The notes under the pieces are model-generated. The model was given only the letters and a program-made list of their open reading frames with translations. It had not been told where the DNA came from and did no database searches. From positions 1,510,501-1,574,500 of the forward strand of contig JAKCOZ010000060.1 of NCBI GenBank assembly GCA_022605955.1: DNA of 64,000 nt. The letters run 5' to 3'. This DNA is from Rallus limicola. Lineage: Eukaryota; Chordata; Aves; Gruiformes; Rallidae. Shown piece by piece: positions 38,001 through 50,355 of this stretch. The position numbers and the translations under genes are program-made. Each line of letters begins with the position of its first letter. Within the stretch, counting starts at the first letter, position 1.

Positions 38001-38639
38001 GCAAATGGTGAAGGGTGGGCTAAACAACAGGGAAAAGCACTATCCAATCCTGTTAAAGCCAGAATTCCTCATATTATGGCCCAGAGTACTATATATCTTC
38101 TGCATAATCCTATAGGAGTGACACTTCCTAGACACAGTCTGCTTCCCCAGGCCTGTGCAGGGCCAAGATGTCTCCAGTAAGTCAGCCCTGTGCAGCACCT
38201 TCCTCTGCCTTCCCAAATGTTTCTTAGCTCTTGAGCCCCGTTGCTGAGCATCCGACCATTGCACTTGCCAGACAACAGCATGCCAAATAAAGCAGATCGA
38301 CCAACAGAAAGAAAAAGAAAGGAAGGAAGAAAAAAAAATTAGAAATAAAGAAAAAAGAAAACAAAGACCTATCCTAATCGTGTTATTTATAGGTTCAATA
38401 CTTTGTGCTGATTTTAATTGAAGAAACGTTTTAAACATTTATCCAGGCTTTCAAAAGCACGTATTAGTCATTGACTTATATATTCTTCTACATGTGCTCA
38501 ATATTTAGGCAATTTACTATTTTTATCTTAATTAAGATAGATCTTCTCAGCCAGCAACAAGCTAAGTCATCTGTACTGTCATAGCAGTCAAGCCGCCGAG
38601 GCATTGAATTTTGAGACGTGTCTGCCTCAGTGGGAGGGT
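35050..38639. other. AT-rich non-coding sequence
   Basis: No gene or retrotransposon is recognised. It contains a T22 run and T/G-rich simple sequence around 35.30-35.38 kb. Open frames are short, and several encode Phe- or Lys-rich runs through homopolymers. Confidence 0.6.
35952..35973 (+). repeat. T22 homopolymer run
   Basis: Twenty-two T in a row follow 'tttctttc'. It could be the tail of a minus-strand retro-insertion, but no body can be recognised to its right. Confidence 0.9.
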
Positions 38640-38689
38640 TTCCTAGAAGTAACATTCATTTCCACGCCACTGTCGTTTAAGAACGAGGG

Positions 38690-38730
38690 TATATAAACCT
38701 GCCTCACTATGAAAGGGTGAAGTTCAGTCT
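38690..38730 (+). promoter_or_regulatory. candidate TATA + initiator core promoter
   Basis: TATATAAA at 38690-38697 is a consensus TATA box in a locally GC-richer setting (gaacgaggg before, cctgcctcac after). TCAGTCT at 38724-38730 matches the initiator consensus YYANWYY with its A at 38726, 34 bases from the start of TATAAA, within the usual spacing. A CCACGCC (KLF/Sp-like) motif lies near 38.66 kb. The first ATG downstream on the plus strand opens only a 39-codon frame at 38819, so any product would more likely be a non-coding RNA or a distant first exon. Confidence 0.3.
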
Positions 38731-40179
38731 TCCCAGCTTAAAAAACAGAAGGTTAAAGGGAAAAGTTCATTTAAAAAAAAAAAAACCAACCTGAAAAAAT
38801 CTCAGTCTTGCAAAGACATGACAAGCCCTCTGTCTCCAAAAGCCTTTGAGGATGGAAAATGCTTGGGGTTTTTTTTTCCCAGTTCCTCCACCATAAGTAC
38901 CACAACTGAAATGTTCGCTTTCATGTGGTGTTTCTGAGTCCAAATGAATATATTTTGAAAGATATCCAACCAGGTCTTTTGCGTCCTTTGGGACTTGGTT
39001 CTGTGGTGAAGCTCCATCAACTCGAAGCAGAAATCTCTATGCAGCCATTTCTATTTGCAGTGTCGAGCATTGTGTCTCTCACACCCAAATGTTCTGACAC
39101 CTAAAGAAGATGTCTACCTGAAATATTCTGATATTTTAGATATAATCTGAATAATAATATATGGAGAAACAAATTTGATAGATTATCATTCAAAATCATT
39201 TTGAGGTCTCTAATCATGAAAGAGGCAGATTAAATAATGTATACACATGCATTGCCTGTTCATGGCAACATAAAATCAGCAGTCTAGCAAGATTTTTATT
39301 TTACCTATTATTGGTGGGGTTTTTCCAAATTTATCTGAATGCACATTACAGAAGGAAGTTTATGGCAACGCCTCCATAGAGTTTTGTCACAGAGCATAAA
39401 CTGGTGTTACATTTTAAATGGTTTACCTGGCTCCTGCAAGCAAATTTCACAACTTCTAGAAACCTCATTTCCTCCTAAAACTGCTTTGGGATCAATCAGA
39501 ACCGGTGGAATTTGACAGAAATTCCCATGTAACTGTCAACATCTATGAACCCATGCAGATCGCATTGCTGTAAAAAATTTGATTTGAGATATTTTGCTAG
39601 GTGTATTTCCATAAATATGGGAAGAAAACAGTAGAAAGAGGTGAAGAAAGTAACCTTTCCCCAAATATCAAAAGAAACATTAGAGGGAGTATTTATTGTG
39701 AAACACTAAAGCAACAAATTTTTATTTCACTCAGAGTGGTTCTATTATTCTCTTCTCTTATTGGAGATGTCTAATGGCACTTAGTCTGTGCTGAAAAATT
39801 CAGTGGGCCAAACAGTGTAAATGAGCATTTCATCTTTAATTCTCCTTCCTCCATCTTGCAAGATGGAGAAGGCCATGGTGTCTTGTGCCTAACGGCATCT
39901 TAGAAAGCATGGGACACATTGCCAGGACCAGGCCTTTTTGCTTCCCTGGTCTGCTCTCGGTGCTTCTGTCTGCAGCCCTGAAGCACGTGGCAAACACGAA
40001 GCATCCACAGAATTTTGCTCAGTCGCTTATCTCCCCTATTTAAAACTCCAGTCATCCTGTTACATCTGCGGTTTCCTTCAACCTTGATTTGCACCTTATG
40101 TTTAGTCACAGTCCTTCCCATCCAAAAGGAAGATGATGCATGCAGCTAGATTACAATATATATAATTATGTGCGTTTAT

Positions 40180-40216
<37 letters not shown>

Positions 40217-42129
40217 CACATTTATATATATATATATCATTTATCTGCAGTGATAACAAGTATAGCAGTTTTTATTTTTTCCTCCTGTTGCTCACAAAGA
40301 AGACTACGGGGAAAAACAGCCCTGAAATTGCCAGAACATAAGTTACACAACACTATGTTTTGTTATAAAAATACAAATTGTTTACTGCGATTTATAATAT
40401 GCAGATATGCTTTAAATGGGCAAACCCTAACGTTGCCTACTTGAATTCTAGCAGCTAAGTATAATTCAGCACTACTTTAATTTTCTATTATATTCAGCTA
40501 AGTGATTTTCATGCACATCAGATTCAGTATGCAGCCTGAAGCAGTGGTGGATAGAGAAAACTAAAATCCTTCTAGCTGGTACTGAGAGATAAAGAAACTG
40601 AGTTGTTTTTAATATTAGAAGTAGATTTATGGTAAAATTAGATGACGGGCTAATCCCTAGACAGTATCCACACTCCCTTCATAGAAGGAGCTCCTTTGTC
40701 TACAGTCTTTGCATATGTTCATTTAAAATGTTGTCTCCTCAACTTATCAGTCTCTGTCTAAGCAGAATTTGAACAAGTGCAGGAAATACCATGAACTGAC
40801 TACTGACAGGGAATACCCAAACATCTGTATTGCACAGATGTTACTATATCCAGGCCCAATTTTGTGGTCTTCCATCTAATGTTAACACTGGACTATGTAA
40901 AGCAACTCCAGAGCACTCCACACAGCCTAACGAAGCACCTCTGCTTTGGATGTTGAATAGTAAAAAGAGTTGGATGGAGTCACTGTATTGGCAAGCACAA
41001 ATATAAGGGCTCTGTCATTCTGCTGTTGGGATCATGTATGGTAAAATTCTCACCTCACTATAAATCAGAGAAGGAACCTGTTTTTCCCATGAGGATGTTC
41101 CCACAGGAGAAAAAAAAAAAAAGAGGCAACATCCTCCTATCAATGTGTTTGGTTTGTTTGTATAAATAGTTTCACTATCACTATTAGCTTCTAATAATGT
41201 TAATATTATTTCTAGGAAGACTCTAGCTTTTTATCAGTGGCTGGATACTAAAAATACACATCACAAAGAGTTTTGTCCCCAATAAAATTAGACCAAGACT
41301 GCCTTGTAGGAACACTTGATCATACACTGATGACTTCCAAAAGTGGTTTTCGCTTTTTTTCCTTCTTAGAAAAGAAATAATTATCCCTTCTTTCTTTCCT
41401 TCCAGCCTAGGAGACCGTGGACAGGTTCATTTTGAGTGTGGTCCATGGGAAGGCCAACACCAGCATGTGATGCCACAGGAGAGGCTCCAGAGCTCGCAGA
41501 CATCAACAGCAACAATAGCAGTTTGCTGTTGCAGTGATAAAAGTATTGGATATTTCTTCGTACCCCAACATGAGCACAGAAGTATGCTGCCACAGCGTTC
41601 TGATCAAGAGAGTCTTGAACTTCTCAGCTTTGATAAAATCAAAGCTGCTGCAAGCACAGAAATTATATCCTTTTTATGTATGAATATAACTAAGAAAAGA
41701 AAAACCAAACCAAACAAAACAAAACCAACACAACAAAACATTTTTTTCTGAGAGGTTATACTACTATTTTCTGAACTTTTATTTCAAGAGTTCTGTACCT
41801 ATCGTTTTCATATGCTTCCTTAACCAGCAAATGATGTGGTAAAATTGTGGGTAGTGGCAGCATGAAGAACAGAACCATTTTAATTTGTCCCATCTGGCAT
41901 ATTAACATTAATAAAAGATGTTTAAAAAGAAATGCCTTGAAAGGCTTTCACCTACTGATTTAACAAGATAATAAGGAAAGCTTGCAATCTGCCACTAAAT
42001 ATAACTGATAAGAATAAGAGTGAGTTTAAAACGATGATAACAGAGATTAACCTCCGAAACACTGATATAAAAAGGAAAAGAAAAAAAAACCAAAAAAAAA
42101 CCCCAACCCTGCTGATTGCAACATATGAA
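38731..42129. other. AT-rich non-coding sequence
   Basis: Apart from the microsatellite at 40.2 kb, nothing recognisable is seen. A (CAAA)/(CCAAA)-type simple stretch lies at 41.70-41.74 kb and an A-rich stretch at 42.07-42.11 kb. No open frame shows a domain. Confidence 0.6.
40180..40238. repeat. compound (CA)n(TA)n microsatellite
   Basis: About 13 AC units (40180-40206) run directly into TATATATATA, then a short CACATTT break, then a second AT run to about 40238. Alternating purine-pyrimidine CA tracts can adopt Z-DNA, and the adjoining TA runs are prone to cruciforms. It is likely to be length-polymorphic. Confidence 0.95.
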
Positions 42130-42246
42130 TGTTAAAACTGGCAACCAAACTGTCTATTATTTTTGGCTAATAGGGTATATCCGAGTACAGACTATCGCCA
42201 ATTTAACAAACATTGCGAACCATCGAGGGACTTTACACCAATCAGG

Positions 42247-42534
42247 TCAATGCAGAGATGGAGCATTCCTAACCCTATAATTGCCCACCGAGGGTACCCC
42301 ATGCTGGGGAATTAACTGCTCTTTGATTGTTCCATTAAAATTTAACCAATGAATCGTCCTATTTTCAGGCTGCTCTGAGGGGGAAAGCAACATTTTTAAT
42401 TTGTCTAAAATAATTATACCATTACTTATTTTGGCTGTTGGAACTCCAGTATTTAAACTCCCTGAGTGGTTTGTCGGTGGCGGAGAGGGTTGGTCATGGA
42501 GGTCAGTACCAATAGTTCCCCCCAACTGCCCTGC
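42247..42534 (-). other. orphan open frame with glycosylation sequons, possibly a retroviral relic
   Basis: An open frame on the minus strand runs from just after an in-frame TGA (42535-42537) to a TGA at 42247-42249, about 95 codons, with no ATG at its start. Residues such as LHDQPSPPPTNHSG, SEQPENRTIHWLNFNGTIKE and VPSVGNYRVRNAP look protein-like rather than low-complexity. They contain three N-x-S/T sequons (NHS, NRT, NGT). This would fit part of an old envelope-type glycoprotein of an endogenous retrovirus. I do not recognise the family, and no LTR, primer-binding site or pol remnant is seen nearby. The frame is broken at both ends. It could also be a chance frame. Confidence 0.25.
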
Positions 42535-42621
42535 TCAGTCCCAGATTTCAGTCATTTGTGCCCAAATTTAAGTTCAGTGAAATAGACCGATTTTTCACAG
42601 GCATAGTAGTGAATTTTCTGG

Positions 42622-42622
<1 letters not shown>

Positions 42623-42659
<37 letters not shown>
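42623..42659 (+). repeat. T37 homopolymer run
   Basis: This is the longest homopolymer in the window, 37 T followed by CCCC. It sits about 90 bases beyond the orphan minus-strand frame. If it is a poly(A) tail read on the minus strand, the inserted body should lie to its right (42660 onward), but that sequence matches nothing I know. Confidence 0.95.
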
Positions 42660-45600
42660 CCCCTGGCAACCTCTTCTGATGCTGGAAACAGGTTCACTCA
42701 TCCCTCCCTCCATTGCCTGACTGGGAGACACCTTTTCATCCCTGCCTCAGTCTGTTTCTCAGAGCAAAGACAGGGTTTTGGGGTTTGGGGTTTTTGGATT
42801 TATTTTTTTTTTTCCTTTCATTGTTCACAAAGAGATTTGTATTTAAGTCTGTGAGAAGGTACATGCTCAATTTTTGTTCCCAGGAAAACAACAGTTGGTA
42901 TACGATATGTCTGATACTGCAAGAGCAAGATTCACCTTCTGTGTTCCCAGCTGGGATGAAAGAAGAGGGTGGCATCCAAGTATGATATCTGGGGTCACAG
43001 AGGTGTGCAGCAGGAAGTATTAACAATAATTGACAAAAATCATAGAGCACATGCACCGTTTATGATAGCGCACCCACCTTTTATGTGCTACTTTAAAATG
43101 TTTGTAATGCCAGGGAAGCAACTACTTGGATTCACATGGAAGCAAGAGGCAAGCTTCTGAGCCAGACCCCAAATGCGTGGAACCTCAGTGACAGCCCACC
43201 CTCCACCCTACCCTTGTCGCTCCAGACCTCGTCCTCCCTTCAGCAGATGCTGCCCGCCTCGCCAAGCAGCTCGCCAGTGCGGTTTTGACATGCAGACGGC
43301 TACGAATGATCTGCAAGTCTTGCCAAACCCCACGTCACCCTATCAGGGAAGGATGGATCAAGATGCAGGAGGAAAATCGTGTGAAAAATACCTGCGACTG
43401 ATGTAAATGTCAAAATATTTTAAAATATAATAATTTCCATTAGCTATATAAATAGAACAGCAAGAAAAAAAATTACAATGGCTGTAACATAGCTGTGACA
43501 AAGAGACAGTGAGAGTAATAGCATGTATCACTGTTTACAGAAATAATGGGTTTTATTTAGCATATCTATTTTCAACCGGTTAGACAGTGTGTGTATTCCA
43601 ATGTCTTCATGTCTCCAAATCGGGCATCAGATTACAGAATATGACAGATGATGAATTAGGGAGATGGGACAATAACAAGACGAAAGTTTATTAAAAGGTT
43701 AAGAGCTCTTAAAACCAGACTTGGTCTAGACAAATTATGCTGAAGAATGCACGGTGAAGCTGCAGGAAAATTGCAGAAAGTATCAGATGGTTTAAGAAAT
43801 GTTTTACTCAGCGTAGGAAAACGCTATCTGGGCTATAAAATGGCTGGCATTGATAGCTATTTAAGGAGATCCCTGAGTGCGGTAATTTTATGAAGTTTTT
43901 CCTTCTGTTTTGTATCTGGTGGTAAATACCAAGCCCTGGTGTAGATGGGGTTGAAAATACCACGAGCAATTCAGGTCAACGGAGAATCTCTATAATCAAG
44001 AGACATTCTCAACTCCAGTAGTGGCTCAAGTGCTTTTATAAACACCTTAGGGGTTGAGAAACCATGTTGCAACAGCAGTTCTTTGGGAAGGGACATTTCA
44101 GGACATCATTCCCTTCATCAGTTTCTGGGCTATTTCCTCTGTTTGGGGATATTCTTTGCTTCTGCATTCAGACTTTTAAGTGCGGGCGTCCCTCGGATGC
44201 CTCTTCTCTCACTGCGCCAAATGTCTTAGTTCATTGCTACCAGTGGTGACATCATCACGTGTTTTGCTTTACAGCGGATATTACTATCTTCCTGTATTTT
44301 TAGCACTTGGATGTCTAAACTTGTCTGAGCCCGGTTAAACTACATGATAGCAGAACTTCAGCAGCCACCAGCATTTTTGATCATACTAACGTTCCCACCA
44401 CCGCTACCAGCGGAGCAGATACACTTGAAGTTAATTTGTTTGACAAGTCCAATGAATTAGAGAAGCGATTTGTCATATAGTGTCATATTCCTTCTCTGCG
44501 TATTTGTACCTTGCATAACAAAACGGGAACGTGGTCCAGTTCTAGGGCTCCATCACCCACCCCCTCCTCCTCCTCAGCGTCGCCAGCACTACCCAACACC
44601 GTCATTCAAAAAGGTAAACACATTTTATTTCATAACATATTCCAATATGTTCAAAATGTATTTTGACATGTTCTTCTTCCCTAGCTATGCCTATTTTCTA
44701 AACACCCTGGCACGTTGTCAACACTGCTGATTCACTGTGGTCTTTCTTTGATTGCTGTGATATCAATTAAAATTGGAAAGATGTCACAAAGAACTGTTGG
44801 GGAGGGGAGGGAATTGCATTTATGTCCTACAACACAAATGTATGTGCACATCTGATTATTCACAGGATTACAAATTCATAACTTAAATTAACCAAGGCTT
44901 ACATACTGACAGTTGTGTAACTGACAACCCAACTCTTAAAAATGCTGCGAAGATTTGACTCAGTTACATAAATGAGCATAGGTGAATAATCAAATACTGA
45001 CATGCTGATCTGCCAATTCCTTTTTTTCTTTCATATGAGCTTTTTTATCAAAGAAACAGGAAATGGGTGATTAGATCAAACATCACAATTGTCAGCAATA
45101 AAAGAAAATAAATGTTCACTTAAAGCACATGTTAGAGACCTATCGTTATACTCTTTTAATCTAGATGGACTTCACATCCAAACCAGGCTGGACAAAGGAT
45201 TCAGTATTGCTCCCTCTCTTACAGACGTGGGGCTTTTCTGAGGCATCATCTAGGTTTTCTGACGGTGCAAGCTTCTCTAGATCAAATGAAGTCAAAGGGG
45301 TCAGGCTCGTCAAAAGCATCAGACACCATAGCCCTCGGTCTCTCACAGAAGCATCTTGCCACATCAGCCTGGTTACAGCAGTGGAGGACAAAGTTTTCCA
45401 GCACGCATCAGAATCACTGATAAAGCGGGTGTTAACTCCGAGGATTTCGGTGTGATACGTGCCGCATCGTTCAAGAACCCACACGTAGAGGGAAAACAGG
45501 GCTTCAAAGGCCAAAGTTTGCAAACCTGCTACCCTTTACATACCCTTTCCTGTTTTTATTCCCCTCAGAAACTTTATTCATTGCAAGCACCATTTACGTT

Positions 45601-47157
45601 TAGTGAATCATACATGATCCTAACTGCAGAGCAGACAGAACAAGCCACACTGAAAACATCGTGGTGGATTTGAAGTTGCTGATTAGGCTAGACTGACTTA
45701 AGGGCAATTAATGTTCACATAGGAGACACAGACTGAACAGATACCAGGCTTTTGGAAGAGGGGAGTGTCTATTCAGACCTTGGAGGCTATTGTTTTTTTC
45801 CCCAGTGCTTAGCAATATTGATGCTACAACACAAGCATTTGATCAGTGCATGTTCACAGCTTGCAAGGGGAAAAAAAAAAAATCCACACCCAAAAAACCC
45901 AACCTAGAACATATGTTTAGAGGAAACGTTTGTAATGCAGCTATCCTCAGAGCACACTGGGACCTGAGCATGCCTCGACAGCTTGAGGAACTGGACCTGA
46001 TACATAGCATATAATTCTTTATAGCAGTACAAGCTTGCAGCACTAAAATTTAGTAGCTGTTGCTTATGGGCTGAGATAAGACGCATGCAGCCAGTTGTTT
46101 GGTTATTAATGTTCAACACCATATCCTCCACTGGAAGGTGGAGGTGAAAAATATAAAAATAATTTATATTGCTTCCATTGTAGGCTTCTCTAAATACCAC
46201 ACAAGAATAGCTAAATCTTCCATATTCCAAAATAATGTAGCGAAAACATTTAAAAAATAATTGAAAATGGCATGAAAACTCTTTTATAAAGGTGGGAGAA
46301 TTTCGTTCCAGTGAAATCAGCTTGCTTCTTGAAACAAATATGAAAATGGAGAACAAGGAAGAGCTCCACAGAGAACAAATCTTACTTCACCAGTATTTTG
46401 CAGCATTTTATTTTAGTTTAAGATGCTACAAAATAGTCTTGATCAACTCTTTTTTTCCCCCCTCCCATAAGGTTCTACTTTAAGACCTCCATATGCTCAA
46501 TTTTAATAATTTGCTTCCAAAAGCCAGGAAAGATTCCAAATGTGAGTTATGGAAATATTATGCTTCTTATTAAAAAAAAAGAGAGAGAGAGAGAGAGACA
46601 GAAATGCAAAGCCCAGGTACCAAATCTTTGAAATACATGGCATGGAAAATAATATTTTTAATCACATTCACAGATTTTGTCCCTTTTCCCCTGGAAACAG
46701 AAACCCCTCTTGTAACATTGCTATAAATGCTGCAGGGAAGTTTCCTCTTGTTGTAGTGTGGTTCTGTGAGCTACCTCAGCATCTCCACGTTGCTGACCCT
46801 TGTTTGCCATGTATCTGCCACTCCAGTTCCTGCTGGCGAGGCACCTCTGCAAAGGGGAGCTGGGCAATTTGGATGTTTTATGTCAGGACAAGAGGCAACT
46901 GCCTTTGCAAAAGTTGTCACTGTGTTCGAAAAGTAAGAAGACAGTTGCAGAGAAGGATGAAATTCCTTGTTTCATTTTTGTATTAGGACTAAGTGCAACA
47001 TTGCTGGAAAGCACGGTGGAGGAAGACTCACTGGGATCACCTCTTTAAGCACAGAAAAAAGAGAGTTCATCAACTTTGATTTCAATGCTCAGTGAAATGT
47101 TCCGGATACTAATTTGTCAGAGCGTATTGACATACAGCTCCAGAGTCTAGATGAGAA
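42660..47157. other. non-coding sequence with several GC-richer patches
   Basis: No gene is called. Patches at 43.15-43.40, 45.17-45.55 and 46.68-47.05 kb are GC-richer and open in two or three overlapping frames (up to 145 codons), none with a recognisable domain. A (GA)9 run is listed separately. The 45.2 kb patch is discussed as a finding. Confidence 0.5.
46581..46598 (+). repeat. (GA)9 microsatellite
   Basis: Nine GA dinucleotides follow a run of nine A. It is a simple repeat. A frame crossing it encodes an Arg/Glu alternating stretch, an artefact of the repeat. Confidence 0.92.
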
Positions 47158-47660
47158 TCACAGAATCACCAAATGATGAGGGTTGGCAGGCACCTCTGGA
47201 GATCATCCAGTCCAACCTCTGCCAGAGCAGGATCCCCTTGAGCAGGCTGCACAGGACAGCATCCAGGATCATGGGGTTTGGATGTCTCCAGAGATGGAGA
47301 CTCCCCAGCCTCTCTGGGCAGCCTGGCCCAGGGTTCTACCACCCACCCAGGACAGAAGTTCCTCCTTATGTCCAGGTGGAACTTCCTCTAGTCCAGTCTG
47401 TGCCCATCACCTCTTATCCTGTCCCTGACACCACTGAACAAAGACTGACCCATCCTCCTGAGCCCACTCCTCAAGGATTTATCAGCATTGATAAGATCCC
47501 CCTCTATCTTCTCCATAGCCCTTATTTGTACCCTTCCTGTCCTTGACCTGGTGTGCCCAGTACTACACACTGATGAGAAGTGCAGATTTAGACCTCTTCT
47601 CTTTATGGATGAAGGAAGACTACCCACAAGGCACAACACAGTCCTGGAGTGCCCAGCAAG
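47158..47660 (-). mobile_element. CR1 retrotransposon, about 500 bp, minus strand
   Basis: It begins with GAATCACAGAATCACC, the complement of the CR1 terminus, followed by 'ggttggcaggcacctctgg', 'atcatccagtccaacctct' and 'ctctgggcagcctggccc'. It then covers the upstream untranslated part ('tttatcagcattgataagatcccc', 'ttctccatagccc', 'gtgcccagtactacacac'), which corresponds to the end of ORF2 in reverse. The far edge fades out near 47.66-47.75 kb, so that boundary is approximate. No intact ORF remains; open frames over it are shadows. Confidence 0.93.
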
Positions 47661-49065
47661 TTTGCTGAGATCTTGAAGAAGCTCTTGATGCTAACCCCAT
47701 AGCTGAGGTTTTTAGGACCAGGAGGGGTTGTTTCTTAGCAGGTCCTCCTTCAGCTGCAGAAACTCTTTCCTGCACATGGTGTACAAAACCTGCAATTTAG
47801 CCAATTTCAGACACTATTATCAGATTTGAGAGAGTGAGAGTTTTTTGAGCTATGACTTTGCAGGATCAGACCGGTCCTGTAGCAATGATCCCGCTGCATC
47901 CAGGCAGAGAGGGAACCAGAAATTAGGGGAAAATTTCTGCGGAATACACAGACACTGGTATCCCAGTCAAAGCACACCATTTATCCCTAACAGTGGAGAG
48001 TCTTGTCCAGTTTAAATCACTCAGTGAGCACAGTAAAGGAGCTAAGCCAAAATTACATGCAGATTCCCAAACAAATGAACCCACTGCCAGCACTTGATAT
48101 AATGACCGAGGCTTGTGAGTCAAAAAGTGGTCTAAAAATCCATTTATGAGGTCTCAACAAGCTGGAATAGCCATCTCCTGAAGATGTCAACAGGAGGAAT
48201 ATCAAGCTGCTGATGGTCATTATAGGAACGATGACAGAAACAACTGGAAGCTGGAAGGCACCATCCAGAGCTTGTTGAAATCAGTGAAAACATTCCTAAA
48301 GAATTTAATAGGCTTTGGCTCAGTCCTGGGGAGAGCGAACAGGCAAAAGGGAGTTGTTTCCGAGTGGAGTCAGAATAAGGGAGTGTAGCTGGAGTGAACA
48401 CATATGTTCCTACCATATGGGTGGAGAGCTCTGGGATTTCTGCCATATTGGTCCTGAAGTCAAATACAATTTGTTTTTCTAGTTTGGATAAACTAGATCC
48501 TCAAGTGAAGAATATTTAACTTCAGATGAATGCAGAGCCTGGTGTCTTCAGAGACCGATTTGTGAGCCCACGAGTCCGTCTAGACTGCGAGAGAGATCGT
48601 ATCCTAGGTAGACCAGGTTTGATCCATAGTTATAATTGAAAAGCTGAAGAAATCTCTACTCAAAATGCTATATTCTCTTTGCCTGTGCTGATTTGTTTTT
48701 TTTAAGGAGGTCCAATTTGTTGAATTTTACTTCTCATAGGTGCAGAGGTCACTTCTCAGTAGTTCCATAAGAACTGTGCTGTATAGGGGACACTTGCAAT
48801 GAAAAGGATTTAATTATTCTAAAAGTTCTCCAGTTCTGCAACCACCAAAGCAATTTATTTTTTTCTTGTCATTTTAAAAACTTCCTCTGTCTCTTCAGGT
48901 GAGGGGTACTGCGAGGGTCACTCCACGTTGATGCTAATTTTGCGATTTATGTCATCCAGATATGTACAAATTTTAAGTGAAGTTTTAAAAATCAACTCTG
49001 GTAAAGAAGTAATTCGCATTTTTTCAGAGCTGAAAACATTGATCAAAAATCTCAAATGATTCTTT

Positions 49066-49082
49066 AGCTGTCTAAGACAGCT
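49066..49082. promoter_or_regulatory. 17-bp palindrome containing paired SMAD-type boxes
   Basis: AGCTGTCT-A-AGACAGCT is a perfect palindrome around a central A. Each arm holds a GTCT/AGAC core, the SMAD-binding element recognised by the MH1 domain of SMAD3/4, in inverted arrangement. Whether it is bound is unknown. The palindrome itself is certain. Confidence 0.4.
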
Positions 49083-50324
49083 TATTGGCCTGCATATAGG
49101 TGAACACAGGCTACTAGTACTTTAGGTTAAAAGAAGAAGATATACAGATTTGCTTAGACTAATTTAGACACAATTCAGATGGACCAGGGTGTTGCCTGAG
49201 AAAGTGATTAGAACGAAGATTACTAGCCACAAACGCATTTGATTGACATGTGTTTCAGACTGCAATTAATTAACAATATGTTTCTCTTATGTCACCAAGA
49301 ATTTTTACATGGCAGTGAACACACAAATTTAATTTAAACAGCACCTCTGAGGTGGGATGACCCGAATAGTTTCCTACCCGTAGGACTATTGCGTTTCTCT
49401 TCTGATCCCTGCCAGCTGGTCACAGAGCAGCCGCCACTTACTCCTTACTTGAGGAAGGGTGATAGGTAACAGCTCTGCTATCAAGTGGGTGGGGGGCAGA
49501 GGAAAAGAAACAAAAGCTTGGGCAGTACAGATAACTCTGGTGACAGTAATAAGGAGGGCTGATAACGTGACGCAGAGCAGTATAGCCTAATTTTGGGGAG
49601 CCTTTTCTCTAATAGTGATCACCCAGTGCATTTCCTCTTGGTGTGACAGCAGTTTTATATTAAAGATAGAAGCTAAACTGTCTTGACCAGAGCAAAGCCT
49701 TGCTAGAGAGGGTTCTGTGGTGCTTTCCAGACACGGCACCAGTTTGTGGATCAGCTCATGAAGCTGCTGGTGGTGGGGTGGAGAAAACTTTCAGTTTGCA
49801 TTGCCCAAATATTCCTGAGTCATAGCTGCCACGGCAATCCCAGTGGGCTGCAGCAGCCGTAGGAGTGGTCTGCAAGGGAACTGCTCCAGGATGCAACCCT
49901 GCCTCAAAAAACACGCCTCTTACTGGCAAAATATTTGAGATATCTACAAAGCAACTCCAAAAAAATCACACCACCTACAAAGTAAATAAAATGGAGTGTT
50001 ACCCTAGATCTTCATTTCCACTTCTCCAAGCTGTATGAACATGGGTAATGTATTTACCTTCCACATGAATTTCTGAGACTTTCCATAGGAGCCTGTTGTT
50101 TGTGGATGGAGGAATGCCCTGTCTGGGACAAGCTGGTGACTAATGGGCTTGCTATTGGGGCAGCCAGTCCCACTTCCTGCGCATTGGTCACTTAATGCTT
50201 CCCATTATGAAAGACACTTGTGAGCTTTCCTGAGAAGTTTGAGAAGTTTTAACACCTCTTTTGGAAATAAGCATTTGGAGTTTGGCAAGAAGAAAACCTC
50301 TGGGTTGGAAAACAGCCTTTGTCC

Positions 50325-50355
50325 CAGATATAAATATCTGAGATATAAATATCTG
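50325..50355. repeat. tandem duplication of a palindrome (15 bp x 2)
   Basis: AGATATAAATATCTG at 50326-50340 is repeated exactly at 50341-50355. With the preceding C, the first unit is CAGATAT-AA-ATATCTG, a 7-bp-arm palindrome, so the pair forms two adjacent palindromes. This could be a cruciform-prone site or a pair of identical binding sites. Confidence 0.85.

Noticed and set aside
46549..46986. 145-codon plus-strand frame with Arg/Glu alternation and many Cys
   Set aside because: The start runs through an A9(GA)9 microsatellite. The Cys-rich end has an overlapping second open frame and no domain pattern or splice sites.
47151..47676. 131-, 83-, 81- and 62-codon frames on both strands
   Set aside because: They lie in a reverse-oriented CR1 copy and are shadows of the repeat.
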